From positions 1 through 64,000 of the forward strand of contig NZ_CP071870.1 in NCBI RefSeq assembly GCF_017569205.1: 64,000 nt of DNA. The letters are read 5' to 3'. Source of the stretch: Propioniciclava sp. MC1595. GTDB lineage: Bacteria > Actinomycetota > Actinomycetes > Propionibacteriales > Propionibacteriaceae. This document shows positions 7,953 to 17,200 of this stretch, one piece after another (the stretch's first letter is position 1; the number at the start of each line of letters is the position of its first letter). The notes under the pieces were generated by a model. That model was not told the origin of the DNA and did not search any database. It was given only the letters and a program-made list of their open reading frames with translations. Position numbers and translations under genes: made by a program.

Positions 7953-9845
7953 TCAGGACGGGCTCGCGACCCCTTGTTCTTCGATGTCCAGGGACGTCGG
8001 CTGCGGGTCGCCGTAGGCGGAGGCCTGAAGGTGGTAGAGGTGGGCGTACTGTCCGTTCACGGCAAGGAGCTCCTCATGGGTGCCCTGCTCGATGATGCGG
8101 CCACCGTCGATCACGACCACACGATCAGCGATGCGCACCGTGGAGAACCGGTGGGCGATCAGGAAGGTGCTGGCGTCCCGCGTCTGCTCCCTGAACCGCT
8201 CGAAGATCTCGCGTTCGGACTCGGCATCGATGGCCGCGGTCGGTTCGTCGAGCACCACGATGGGCGCCTTCCGCACGAAGGCCCGGGCCAGGGCCATCCG
8301 CTGCCACTGGCCGCCGGAGAGCTGACGCCCGGCCACGAAGTGCCGTCCGAGCGTGGTGTCGTAGCCGTGCTCCATCTGTCGGATCTCGGCGTCGATCCCC
8401 GCAGCTGCGGCAGCCCCCGCAATGGACGTGGGGTGTGCCAGCTCATCGACACGCCCGAACCCGATGTTGTCCCGCACGCTCATCTCGTAGCGGATGAAGT
8501 CCTGGAAGATGACCCCGATGTTGGCTCGGTAGGCGTCGAGGTCGTACTCCTCGATCGGGCGCCCTTCGAGCAGTATCTGGCCCGACGTCGGCTCGTAGAG
8601 ACGCGTCAGGAGCTTGACCACGCTCGTCTTGCCGGAGCCGTTTCGCCCCACGAAGGCGACGCAGGTGCGCGCGGGTATGCGGAAGCTGACGTCGTGGAGG
8701 ACCTCCCGCGTGGTCCCGGGGTAGGTGAAGGAGACGTTGCGGAACTCGATGCCCTGCTTCAGTGTCCGGGGGAAGGGGAGCCCACCGGTGCCTTCACGGT
8801 TCCGGGGCATCCGGAAGACCGCGAACAGGTTGCCCAGGAACAGTGACAGCTCGAAGAGGCCGCCGACAGCCGCCAGGAGCGCCAGCATCGAGGCGTTGAT
8901 GGTGGTGAGGGCCTGCAGGTAGCCGGCCAGTTCCCCCAGGCGACCGTTGTCGAGGGCGAGGAACAGGGCCGCCGTGATCGCAGCGCCCGCTCCCACCACC
9001 GTGACCAGCCCCAGCCCGCCCAGGACCCATGCCTGCCGCGCGGCGATGCTGCGATCGACCGCCAGGAACTCGCGGACGAGTCCGCGGTAGCGGTTGATCA
9101 GGTGGGCGCCCAGCCCGAACAGGCGCACCTCCTTGAAGGAGTGGTCCCTGGTGGTGAGGTGCTGCAGGTAGCTGAGCAGACGCCGTCCCGGCGCGCGGTC
9201 GTACTCGATCTGGTAAGAGATGGCGCCGAACCACATGGTGCCGATGGCCGCCGGGATGGGGGACAGGATCACCAACAGGGCGATCCAGGGGTTCCACCCC
9301 ATGATGACCACGGCCACCGACACGAGCGTGAGTGCTTCACGAGCAACCTCGAGCACGCTGCTGAACAACTGCTGGATTCCACCCCCGCTGCTCTCCTGGG
9401 AAGCCCGTTGGAGCTTGTCGTAGGAGGCTGCGTTCTCGTAGTCCTCGAGTTCCAGGCGCGTCCCCACCTCCATGAGCCGTTCGCTGACCAGCGCGCCCAG
9501 TTTGAGCTGCATGACGTGGGACAGGTACTGGGTGGCGATACCGAGGACATGGGCCGCCAGCATCACGCCGGCGAGCAGGGCTGCGGGCAGCGCCACCGCC
9601 CGGACGGCCGAGGAGCGATCAGCCTGGGTGATCCCGTCCGCGACCGCCTGGACTGCCCAGGCCAAGGCCTGCACCTGGACGGCCGGAAGGGAGGCCGCGA
9701 CCACGGTGAGGAGGATGATCCCCAGGATCGTGAGGGGTCCGGTCGACCACAGCAGGCGGAAGGCGCTGATCCAGTCGTGCCAGACGCTGTGCCCGTCCCT
9801 CTGTTCGGACGCCGTGCGCAGGGCGGCACGCCCCAGACCCTTCAC
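7953..9845 (-). CDS. Lanthipeptide-type ABC exporter (TMD-NBD fusion)
   Basis: The 630-residue half-transporter has a six-helix membrane domain and then an ATPase domain. Walker A is VGRNGSGKTS near residue 396, the signature is LSGGQWQRM near 506, and Walker B is IVVLDEPTAAID. An H-loop follows (LIAHRFSTV). There is no N-terminal C39 peptidase, as in LanT exporters of class I lanthipeptides, so leader removal needs another protease. The GTG at 9845 overlaps the stop of the upstream dehydratase-like gene (GTGA), which sets the start. An upstream in-frame start at 9905 is less likely. Confidence 0.88.
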   Translation of the reverse strand: MKGLGRAALRTASEQRDGHSVWHDWISAFRLLWSTGPLTILGIILLTVVAASLPAVQVQALAWAVQAVADGITQADRSSAVRAVALPAALLAGVMLAAHVLGIATQYLSHVMQLKLGALVSERLMEVGTRLELEDYENAASYDKLQRASQESSGGGIQQLFSSVLEVAREALTLVSVAVVIMGWNPWIALLVILSPIPAAIGTMWFGAISYQIEYDRAPGRRLLSYLQHLTTRDHSFKEVRLFGLGAHLINRYRGLVREFLAVDRSIAARQAWVLGGLGLVTVVGAGAAITAALFLALDNGRLGELAGYLQALTTINASMLALLAAVGGLFELSLFLGNLFAVFRMPRNREGTGGLPFPRTLKQGIEFRNVSFTYPGTTREVLHDVSFRIPARTCVAFVGRNGSGKTSVVKLLTRLYEPTSGQILLEGRPIEEYDLDAYRANIGVIFQDFIRYEMSVRDNIGFGRVDELAHPTSIAGAAAAAGIDAEIRQMEHGYDTTLGRHFVAGRQLSGGQWQRMALARAFVRKAPIVVLDEPTAAIDAESEREIFERFREQTRDASTFLIAHRFSTVRIADRVVVIDGGRIIEQGTHEELLAVNGQYAHLYHLQASAYGDPQPTSLDIEEQGVASPS

Positions 9846-11575
9846 AACAACCCCCTGTCCCGGGCCGCCTGACGGCTGCGGAGCGTGCGCAATACCTCGT
9901 GGCACAGGAAGTAGATCTCCGCTTCGCGACCAAGGTCGATGGGCAGCAGGCGGTTCACGAGCATGTGGGCCAGACTGCCGATGAGGGTCTTGTGGTCCCC
10001 GCGCAGGCGCCCCTCCACCTCGGCCAGACGTACGGCGTCTCCGGCTCGGCGGTGCTCCGCCTCCCCGATGCGCAGGGCGACATGGAGGTCGTCCAGGGCC
10101 GGGTCAGGGTTTCCGCCCGTGACGGTTTCGGCCAGACTGACGAGCCTGCGGGCGTCACTTCTCAGCGCTGCTCGCATGCGGTCGGAGGGTTGCCCTGTGG
10201 GCAACATGTCGCTCAACTGGTCGGGTGTGCAGCCCCACTGGCTGAACAAGGCGAGCACGGCGGCCATGCCCACCTGTTCGTTGGTGAACGCGCCTCCGCA
10301 GTCCTCACGGAACGGCAGGAGGGCCACAGCAAGACGACTCGAGGCGTGGAAGGTCTCTTCCACGATCGGGAACACGTCGGAGCCCCCATAGCGGGCCTCC
10401 TCCGGAACATAGGGCAGCAAGCTGTAGTGGGATGCGCGTGCCCGCCCGACCAGATCCTCGGCCAGTTCGACGACCTGACCGACGAGCTGGGCAGCCGTTG
10501 CGCCGACAGCGCGCCTGATCCGCAGGCGGAGGTGGGGCCGCGGATCCATGTACCGGATGTGGAACCAAGCCTGGACCACGCCTTGGGCCACCCAGGCTTC
10601 GCACCGCTCTGCGATTTCTTCCATCAGGATGCGGTCCTGTTCCACGGTGTTGGCGTACAACACCAAGTAGCACCACTCCCCTCCGGCCCCGTGCCGCTGC
10701 CCGGTGTCCAGAGGCCCGATGCTCATGGGGGCGGGCATGGGGTGCGCATCGGTGGCCACCAGGGGAACGACCAGCTCGCTGGCGTGGCGTTCGCCCGCGT
10801 CGCCGCGCAACCACGTTCCGTCGGAGCAGGGCAGCATCTCGTTGATGGTCAGGCCCTGGACGTGGGCGGGATCGTCGAGGAGCGACACGAGTTCACGGAC
10901 GCATGCGGGGTGATCGAGATCCAGCAGCAGCCGGTTGTCGAAGTCAGCGGCATAGACCCAGCGGGGAACCCGGTGCCTGTGGCGCCAGCGGGCGATCGTC
11001 TCCGGCGAGAGTGACTGGTCGGGGAACAGTGCGGCGAGCAGACGGCGGGACACGGTCCACGTGGCGGGGCGCAGCACCACGTCGCGGTGGATGACGCGGG
11101 GCAGGGCGGTCGCCCCCTCGAGGCGTCCCCAGGTGAAGCCGGACGGCATGACGTACCCGTCGGCCGACACGTCGAGCAGGAACCGGGCCACGTTGGGGGC
11201 CATCTGTTCGTTCAACATGTGGCTTTGGATCACCACGACTTCGCGTTGGAGACGTCGGCACCACAGGAACATCCGGGTGGCGGAGATGCCCACCTCGAGC
11301 TCGTCGAGGGAGATGCGGCCCTCCTCGTCCGCAGTCGCTCCCGCGTTCAAGACGATCTCGTGGTCGGTCAGCAGCGGCCGGACGGCCACATTGGCGGCGT
11401 GCCCCGACGATGGCAGATAGCACAACTCGGCGATCACGGCCTCGGGGCGACTACGGTGCCACGCTCTGTACAAGTCCTCGAGGTTCGTCATCGACGTGGG
11501 CGGCAGAATGTCATGGAAGCGCCCGTAGGTGCGCCCCCCGAGGCTGAAGGTGCCCCGTCGTCGGGTGGCCACCAC
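9842..11575 (-). CDS. LanB-like dehydratase lacking the N-terminal half
   Basis: The 577-residue protein matches the second part of class I lanthipeptide dehydratases. Residues 1 to about 270 resemble the end of the glutamylation domain (GRTYGRFHDILPP, ELCYLPSSGHAANVAVRP and QSHMLNEQMAPNVARFL). Residues from about 299 form the SpaB_C/thiopeptide-type elimination domain (WCYLVLYANTVEQDRILM and WFHIRYMDPRPHLRLRI). Full LanB proteins have about 1000 residues, so roughly the first 400 are absent. An in-frame stop just upstream, which is the precursor gene's own stop, rules out a longer start here. The protein may work with a separate partner or be a remnant. Confidence 0.82.
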   Translation of the reverse strand: MVATRRRGTFSLGGRTYGRFHDILPPTSMTNLEDLYRAWHRSRPEAVIAELCYLPSSGHAANVAVRPLLTDHEIVLNAGATADEEGRISLDELEVGISATRMFLWCRRLQREVVVIQSHMLNEQMAPNVARFLLDVSADGYVMPSGFTWGRLEGATALPRVIHRDVVLRPATWTVSRRLLAALFPDQSLSPETIARWRHRHRVPRWVYAADFDNRLLLDLDHPACVRELVSLLDDPAHVQGLTINEMLPCSDGTWLRGDAGERHASELVVPLVATDAHPMPAPMSIGPLDTGQRHGAGGEWCYLVLYANTVEQDRILMEEIAERCEAWVAQGVVQAWFHIRYMDPRPHLRLRIRRAVGATAAQLVGQVVELAEDLVGRARASHYSLLPYVPEEARYGGSDVFPIVEETFHASSRLAVALLPFREDCGGAFTNEQVGMAAVLALFSQWGCTPDQLSDMLPTGQPSDRMRAALRSDARRLVSLAETVTGGNPDPALDDLHVALRIGEAEHRRAGDAVRLAEVEGRLRGDHKTLIGSLAHMLVNRLLPIDLGREAEIYFLCHEVLRTLRSRQAARDRGLL

Positions 11576-11584
11576 GGTCTGGGC

Positions 11585-11764
11585 TCAGTTGGCCGGTTCG
11601 TCCATGCCGCACCCGATGGTGCACATGGGCGTGCAGGTGTTGGAACAGAAGCAGGTCCACTTGGTGCACTTGATGGTCCGGGAACGCGCGGGCGTCCAGG
11701 AGGCGGGCTCCACGTGGCCGGCCGCCGGCGTGCTGATCCGGACATCGAGCTGGAAATCACTCAT
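11585..11764 (-). CDS. FxLD-type lanthipeptide precursor peptide
   Basis: The 59-residue peptide starts MSDFQLDVRIST, which matches the F-x-L-D leader motif of FxLD-family class I lanthipeptides. The C-terminal half is a core with six Cys at 33, 38, 40, 44, 48 and 52. Seven Ser/Thr (30, 34, 37, 41, 43, 45, 49) could be dehydrated, so up to six (methyl)lanthionine rings are possible. The tail is GMDEPAN. AAAGGA lies about 10 bases before the ATG. The dehydratase-like gene starts 9 bases after the stop. The core sequence is not one I recognise from a known product. Confidence 0.85.
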   Translation of the reverse strand: MSDFQLDVRISTPAAGHVEPASWTPARSRTIKCTKWTCFCSNTCTPMCTIGCGMDEPAN

Positions 11765-11808
11765 GACGAAACACATCCTTTCTTGGGGGATTGTGGGAAC
11801 GCCGAAAA

Positions 11809-11825
11809 GACGAATTGGATTCGTC
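11809..11825. promoter_or_regulatory. Palindrome upstream of the lanthipeptide precursor
   Basis: A perfect inverted repeat, GACGAAT-TGG-ATTCGTC, lies 45 bases upstream of the precursor ATG, within the gap between the divergent genes at 11764 and 12054. Its position fits an operator or activator site for the cluster's response regulator. I could not place convincing -35 and -10 boxes. Confidence 0.4.
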
Positions 11826-12053
11826 GATCGGGATTCCCGACGGGAGGGGGTTCCCGCGGTTTCATCACACTCGGGACTCTTGGTCCGGCACAAGGGCTCG
11901 GTCGCCTGGGTCGACTTTCGGTGGAGGCTGGCGACCCGAAGGTTGACGGTCGTGTCATCGATCGGGTGCACCGTGGGCCGAGCGTCGCGACGGGGTGAGG
12001 TGCAGGCTTCGTGGCGTTGTACCGTGGCGAGACCGAACACCTGGAGGATGCCC

Positions 12054-12305
12054 ATGCACACCACCAAGCGATCAGCCCTTGCGGTGGCCCAGCTCGTGGG
12101 AGGCGCGGCCATGGTCGTCGCCTTCTTCGCCTATCTCGTGCTACGTCCGCCCGCCTCGACGTGGGGGGGTTCTGGTGCACCCTGGCTCGGTTGGGGCGTC
12201 TATGCCGTGGCCTTCCTCGTCCTGACCGGCGGCGTCAGCCTCGCCGCAGCCGGGTGGAACGCCCTCTCATCCGCCCGGCGCCGCACGCGTCCCCAGGGCG
12301 ACTGA
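12054..12305 (+). CDS. Small membrane protein, two predicted TM helices
   Basis: The 83-residue protein starts MHTTKRSALAVAQLVGG after CTGGAGG at 12041-12047. An in-frame ATG at 12048 is too close to that site. Two hydrophobic spans are visible (VGGAAMVVAFFAYLVL and GWGVYAVAFLVLTGGVSL), with a basic C-terminal tail (SARRRTRPQGD). It is transcribed divergently from the precursor gene across a 289-base gap. It belongs to no family I recognise. A role in cluster immunity is conceivable from position only. Confidence 0.55.
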   Translation: MHTTKRSALAVAQLVGGAAMVVAFFAYLVLRPPASTWGGSGAPWLGWGVYAVAFLVLTGGVSLAAAGWNALSSARRRTRPQGD

Positions 12306-12437
12306 CTTCTATCTTCGGGCGCGCTGCCATGCCCCATCGGCCGTGGGATTGCCCATTCGAGTCCTGGCCGGAATTGTCAGAACTGAAAGATTCCTACCGG
12401 ACAGTCGGATCGAATCGGTCCTGAGCAGGAGAACCCG

Positions 12438-12677
12438 ATGTCGAGATTGCCTATGAGAACCTTGCGTCATGGGGCGCTCCGCTGGATCCTGCGCCCGTGC
12501 CCTGACCGCGTGGCACCAAGCCTCGAGCTGAGCAACAACGAGCCCCTGGCCGACGAGCACAACGCCCTGCTGCCCCCGGACTCGTTCCACCTGCCGGTGG
12601 GGCGCCCGGTCACCCACACCATCTATCGGGACGCCGCCCACCCCAGCCGGCTCGTCCTGCCGTACACGATGGGGTGA
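12438..12677 (+). CDS. Hypothetical protein (79 aa)
   Basis: The ORF has a good ribosome site (AGGAGA at 12427-12432) and encodes 79 residues beginning MSRLPMRTLRHGAL. The second half (LADEHNALLPPDSFHLPVG) reads like ordinary protein, and the end (LVLPYTMG) is abrupt. I do not recognise it. It could be a short real gene or the remnant of a longer one. The 130 bases before it contain no gene. Confidence 0.35.
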   Translation: MSRLPMRTLRHGALRWILRPCPDRVAPSLELSNNEPLADEHNALLPPDSFHLPVGRPVTHTIYRDAAHPSRLVLPYTMG

Positions 12678-12728
12678 GCCATCGGGGTGAACCGAGGCTT
12701 CTGGCAGCACGGACGGGCCCCCGCCTCT

Positions 12729-12806
12729 GTTGCGAAATGGGGCCGATGATGAGGGGCCGATGGTCGGCGCGCCCATTCCCTCCGAACAGCGGCCCCATTC
12801 GACAAC
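12729..12806. repeat. Imperfect long inverted repeat
   Basis: The 17-base arms at 12729-12745 and 12790-12806 pair at 15 of 17 positions, with a shared perfect ATGGGGCCG/CGGCCCCAT part. They lie in the 162-base gap between two small genes. The structure could be a terminator for the 79-codon ORF or the remnant of a small inverted-repeat element. Confidence 0.5.
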
Positions 12807-12839
12807 GCGGCTGCTGCGGCACCGTGCGACGATGGCTCC

Positions 12840-13238
12840 ATGGAGCCGATCACCCCGTCGCGCCCGGGGCATGTGTTCGCGGAAGTCTCCGGGTGGGAGG
12901 TGGAGTGCTGCGGCTCGCCCTTCAGGGTGGGTGACCTCGTGGACGCCGACCTGTACGACTACTTGGCCCCCGCAGCGCAGGAACTGTTCACCCCACTCGA
13001 GCAGTACTGGTCGTGGCACGACGACAGTGCGGCCCCTCGGGTGCGGGCCCGGGTCGTGAACCTGTGGGAGGTCTGGTGGGAGTTGCGTCAGGTCGGTGAA
13101 CGAGCGTTCGAGACGCTGACGGGGCGCGGCCGGGCGATCGGCGTCCACGAGGTTGAGATCGACTTCGACCGTCAGCCCAGCGGGTGGGTGGTCGAGCTGG
13201 CACCCGTGGTCGTGCTCCCTCACGCCCCCGGCAGTTGA
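12840..13238 (+). CDS. DUF6578-like hypothetical protein
   Basis: The 132-residue soluble protein begins MEPITPSRPGHVFAEV and contains GWEVECCGSPFRVGDLV. That segment resembles an actinobacterial family of unknown function (probably DUF6578). A Trp/Glu-rich middle follows (LWEVWWELRQVGE). No strong ribosome site is visible before the ATG at 12840. The 3' end overlaps the convergent DUF299 gene by 19 bases. The biochemical role is unknown. Confidence 0.6.
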   Translation: MEPITPSRPGHVFAEVSGWEVECCGSPFRVGDLVDADLYDYLAPAAQELFTPLEQYWSWHDDSAAPRVRARVVNLWEVWWELRQVGERAFETLTGRGRAIGVHEVEIDFDRQPSGWVVELAPVVVLPHAPGS

Positions 13239-14107
13239 CTCGTGGTGTTGGCCGGACGCCGCAGGCGACCGCCCATGCGCCGGCCCCGCTCGCGGACGAT
13301 GTCGATGACGCGGGCCGCGGACTCCTCCAGCGCCATGTCGGTGGTGTTGAGCACAGGGCAACGCAGGCGGCGGTGCAGGGCGTTCACCTCGTCGAGCTCG
13401 TCGTAGATCGCGGCGAGGTTGACGTAGCCGTCCTTCATGCCGGCATAGCCCTGCCCGCTCACGCGTTCGGAGCGGATGTGCTGGAGCTTCTCGGCATCCA
13501 TGGTGAGGCCGACGATGCGCCACCGGTCGACGTCGAACAGCTCCTCGGGTGGCACGATGCCCGGGATGATCGGCACGTTCACCACCTTGTAGCCCAGATA
13601 ACCCAGGAAGATCGACAGGGGCGTCTTGCCCGAGCGCGAGGGGCCCACGAGGCAGATGTCGCCCTCGTGGAACGACGAGGGCGCGGCGCCGTCGTCGTTG
13701 CGCACCGCGAAGTCGATCGCCGAGATGCGGGTGAAGTAGTCGACCTCGACGCCGACCGGGCGCAGGGGTTCGCGGTCGGGCTCGACCCCGCTGATCGTCC
13801 GTAGTGCGCGGATCGCGTCCGTCATCAGGTCGGCGCACGGGACCCCGATCTCGGCACAGGCCTTGGTCACCAGGTGGGCCTTGTCCTCCTTCACGAACGT
13901 GAACATCACCGCGGTCGGCCGCCCCTCCTGAGCCCGGGCGCGGACGGCATCGAGCGCGCCCATCACGGCCTCGCTGGTGGTCATCCGGCGGTGCCGCACC
14001 AGGGTGAAGTCGCGGGTCGGGAACTGCGCCACGGCCGCGCGAGCGATACGGGCCGCGGTCTCGCCGGTGGAGTCGGCGATGAGGTGGATCTCGAGGTCGT
14101 CCGTCAT
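13220..14107 (-). CDS. Pyruvate phosphate/water dikinase regulatory protein (DUF299)
   Basis: DUF299 enzymes are bifunctional serine/threonine kinases and pyrophosphorylases that inactivate and reactivate PEP synthase or pyruvate phosphate dikinase. The 295-residue product starts MTDDLEIHLIADSTGETA, the classic family N-terminus. It has the P-loop GPSRSGKTPLS and the conserved segments NVPIIPG and GLTMDAEKLQHIRSER. The ATG at 14107 is preferred over the longer open frame because the family start falls exactly there. Whether the target is PpsA-like or PpdK-like cannot be told from this window. Confidence 0.93.
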   Translation of the reverse strand: MTDDLEIHLIADSTGETAARIARAAVAQFPTRDFTLVRHRRMTTSEAVMGALDAVRARAQEGRPTAVMFTFVKEDKAHLVTKACAEIGVPCADLMTDAIRALRTISGVEPDREPLRPVGVEVDYFTRISAIDFAVRNDDGAAPSSFHEGDICLVGPSRSGKTPLSIFLGYLGYKVVNVPIIPGIVPPEELFDVDRWRIVGLTMDAEKLQHIRSERVSGQGYAGMKDGYVNLAAIYDELDEVNALHRRLRCPVLNTTDMALEESAARVIDIVRERGRRMGGRLRRPANTTSQLPGA

Positions 14108-14274
14108 GGGTCCATCCTCGCCGACTCCGGTGCGTGGGCGTCGCGAATGCCAGCACTCCGGCGGTCGACCGGGTCGTCGGGCGGGGGGAGTGCTCCCCTG
14201 TGGAAAACACGGGTCGGGCCCGTCGGTGCTGTTAGGTTCGAGATGACCGCCCGTTCGCCCCCAGGAGGCCAACC

Positions 14275-17200
14275 ATGAGCGTGATGCAGGGCATCACCGA
14301 GGACGTCCCGTTCGACCACGGCGCCGCTGACGCACTGGTGACCGCGTGCACGAACGCCGCCTCGGCCATCGAGGGTCAGACCGGGTCGCGAGCCTCCTGG
14401 GTGGCGCACGGGCTCGAGGACTTCAAGGGCTACTACGCCCAACTGTTCGAGCAGAACGGCCGGACGCAGGCCAGCGACGCGTCCCACCTGGCCACCCGAT
14501 TGCGGCAGGTGGCCACGGCGGTCGGTGACCTCAAGGCGTCCGCCACGGCCGAGCAGAATCGCCGCCAGACGGCGCGCGACTGGAAGGCGCGGCAGGAGGC
14601 GCGCGGCTTCTGGGACAAGGTGAGTGACTGGTTCACCGGTGGCGAGCCGCCGCCCGTCGGGGGCCCCGACCCGACCAAGAACCTGTCGGTGCCGCCGTAC
14701 TCACCCCCGCCGCGGGAACCGCTGTCGGGCAACGGGTCGACCGGCACCTCCTCCGCGCGGCCGGCGAACCTCCGCTCGTTCGCCAGCAACTCCCGGGGGG
14801 CCAACGACGCGCTCGCGCCGCACCCCGGTCGGCTGCGCACCGCCTACGACGCCTTCACGGGGTCCTGCACGTGGGGGTCCCTCGACGCCGCCGGTGTGTG
14901 GGGCGGGTTCGCCGCCTACCTCACGGCCAACGGGCAGGACGTGTCGTGGGCCGACACGGTGGCCGGTGCCTTCGAGGCCGCGGGCAGCTCGGGTGTGGTG
15001 ACGACCTCCAACGCGGCCATCACGGCGTCCCTGCAGACGGCGGGGGTCAACGCGAGCCGTGACGACCTGGTGATCACCGCGCCCGAGGCCATCGGCGCCC
15101 CGCCGACCACCGGCTACGCCAACGACCCGGTCAACACGGCGACCGGCAACTTCCTCGAGCCCGAGACCGATCTCACATTCGGCGGTGGGGCCGCAAGCCT
15201 CCGCCTGACCCGCATGTACAACTCGGTGCACCCCGCGGTGGGCGCGTTCGGCCCCGGGTGGTCGTCCTGGACCGAGGCGGGCCTGCTGTTCGACGACGGC
15301 GGCGCCCGCTGGGTGCGCGACGACGGCCGGCACGTGCTGTTCCCCCGACAGGGCGATGGCTGGGGCCGCGCCACCACCGAGGCTTTCTGGCTGACGGCCC
15401 GCCCCGACGGGCACGCGATCACCGACAACACCGGCGCCCGCTGGGAGTTCGACGCCGCCGGACGCCTCGCCGCGACCTCCGTCGGCCCCGGCAGCCGCGT
15501 GGTGCTCTCCTGGGACGGGACGCGCCTGGTGCGCCTCACCCACCAGCGCGGGCGGCGCATCGACCTCACGTGGTCCGACGACCGGGTCGTCGCCGCCGAG
15601 GCGTCCGATGGTCGACGCGTCACCTACGACTACGACGACGCCGGCCGCCTGGTGTTGGCCACCTCGCCCCAGGGCACGCGCCGCTACGACTGGAACGACG
15701 CCGGCCTCGTTCACCGGGTGACGGACGCCGACGGCGTCATCGAGCTGGAGAACACCTACGACGACCGCTCCCGCGTGGTGGAGCAGCGTTCGCCGCACGG
15801 GCGGGTGACGCGCTTCGCCTACCTGCCCGGCCACGTCACGGTGGTCTCCGACCCCGATGGGTCGCGCGCGAACACGTGGATCCACGACAACCGCGGCCGC
15901 CTCGTCGGTGTCGTGGACGCCCACGACCAGCGGCAGTCGATGGCCCGCGACCAGTACGGCCAGGTGGTGATGACGACCGAGCGCGACGGGTCGATCACCG
16001 TCCGCGAGTACGACGAACGCTCCCGGCTGACGGCCGAGGTGACCCCGTCCGGCGCCCGGGTCGAGACGGCGTGGGACGAGCACGACCGTGTCGTGAGCGT
16101 CACGGTCGAGGGCGGGGATGCCCCCGCCACCACCCGCTTCGAGTACGACGGGCTGGAGCGAAACCCCCACACCATCATCGACGCCGAGGGTGGCCGGACC
16201 GGGTTCACCTGGGCCGACGGCCTCCTCACAGAGACGGTCGACCCGACCGGGGCTCGGGTCACGATGGCCCACGACGAGCACGGCGACCTGGTCGCGATGG
16301 CCGACGGCCTCGGCAACACGGCCCGGCTCGAGCGTGACGCCGCGGGTCGGATCGTCGCCAGCACCACCCCCCTGGGGCACCGCACGACGTTCACCTGGGC
16401 GGACGAACGACTCGCCGCGCGCACCGACCCCGATGGGGGCACGTGGCGGTTCGAACACACGCCGGCCGGACGCATCGCCGCGGTCATCGACCCGTTCGGT
16501 GCGCGCACCGAGTACGGGCACGACGAGGCCGGGGAGACGGCATCCGTCACCGACCCGTTGGGGCGCACGACCTCGCGCGTGTTCGACGCGCTGGGCAACC
16601 TGGCGCGCACCGAGCTGCCCGACGGCAGCACCTGGGTCTTCACCCACGACGCGCTGTCGCGACTCGTCGCCACCATCGACCCCGAGGGCGGCGAGTGGCG
16701 CTGGGAGTACGACCTGAACGGCACTCCCGTCCGCGCCATCGACCCCACCGACCGCACCACCGTCGTCACCCGCAGCACCGACCGCACGGTGACCCGGACT
16801 GGATCGGTTCGCGAGGACGGCCCCGCCTCCACGCTCGTCACCGACCGCATCGGTCGGATCGTGTCCGTGACCCAGCCGGGGTACGGCAGCCAGCTCACCC
16901 GGTACGACCGGTGCGGGCGCCCGGTCGAGTACGTCGACCCCGACGGGAACGTCACCAGCCTGGAGCGGGACGCGGCCGGCCGCGTGCTGGGCCTGCGGCG
17001 TCCGGGCGGCGCCACGACCCGGTACACCTACGACGCGCGCGGCAAGCTCGCCTCGGTGACGGACGCCGCGGGCGCCACCACCACGTTCACGATCGACGCC
17101 GACGGACGCCTCGAGTCCGAGCTCGGCCCGACCGGTGAGGTGCTCCGATACGAGTACGACGCCAACGGACGGGTCACTGCGTCGGTCCGGCCCGGTCTGG

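Noticed and set aside
11765-12112. Longer precursor gene starting upstream of the lanthipeptide ATG
   Set aside because: The upstream in-frame text has no leader features and overlaps the divergent gene's promoter. The FxLD motif sits four residues after the chosen ATG with a ribosome site.
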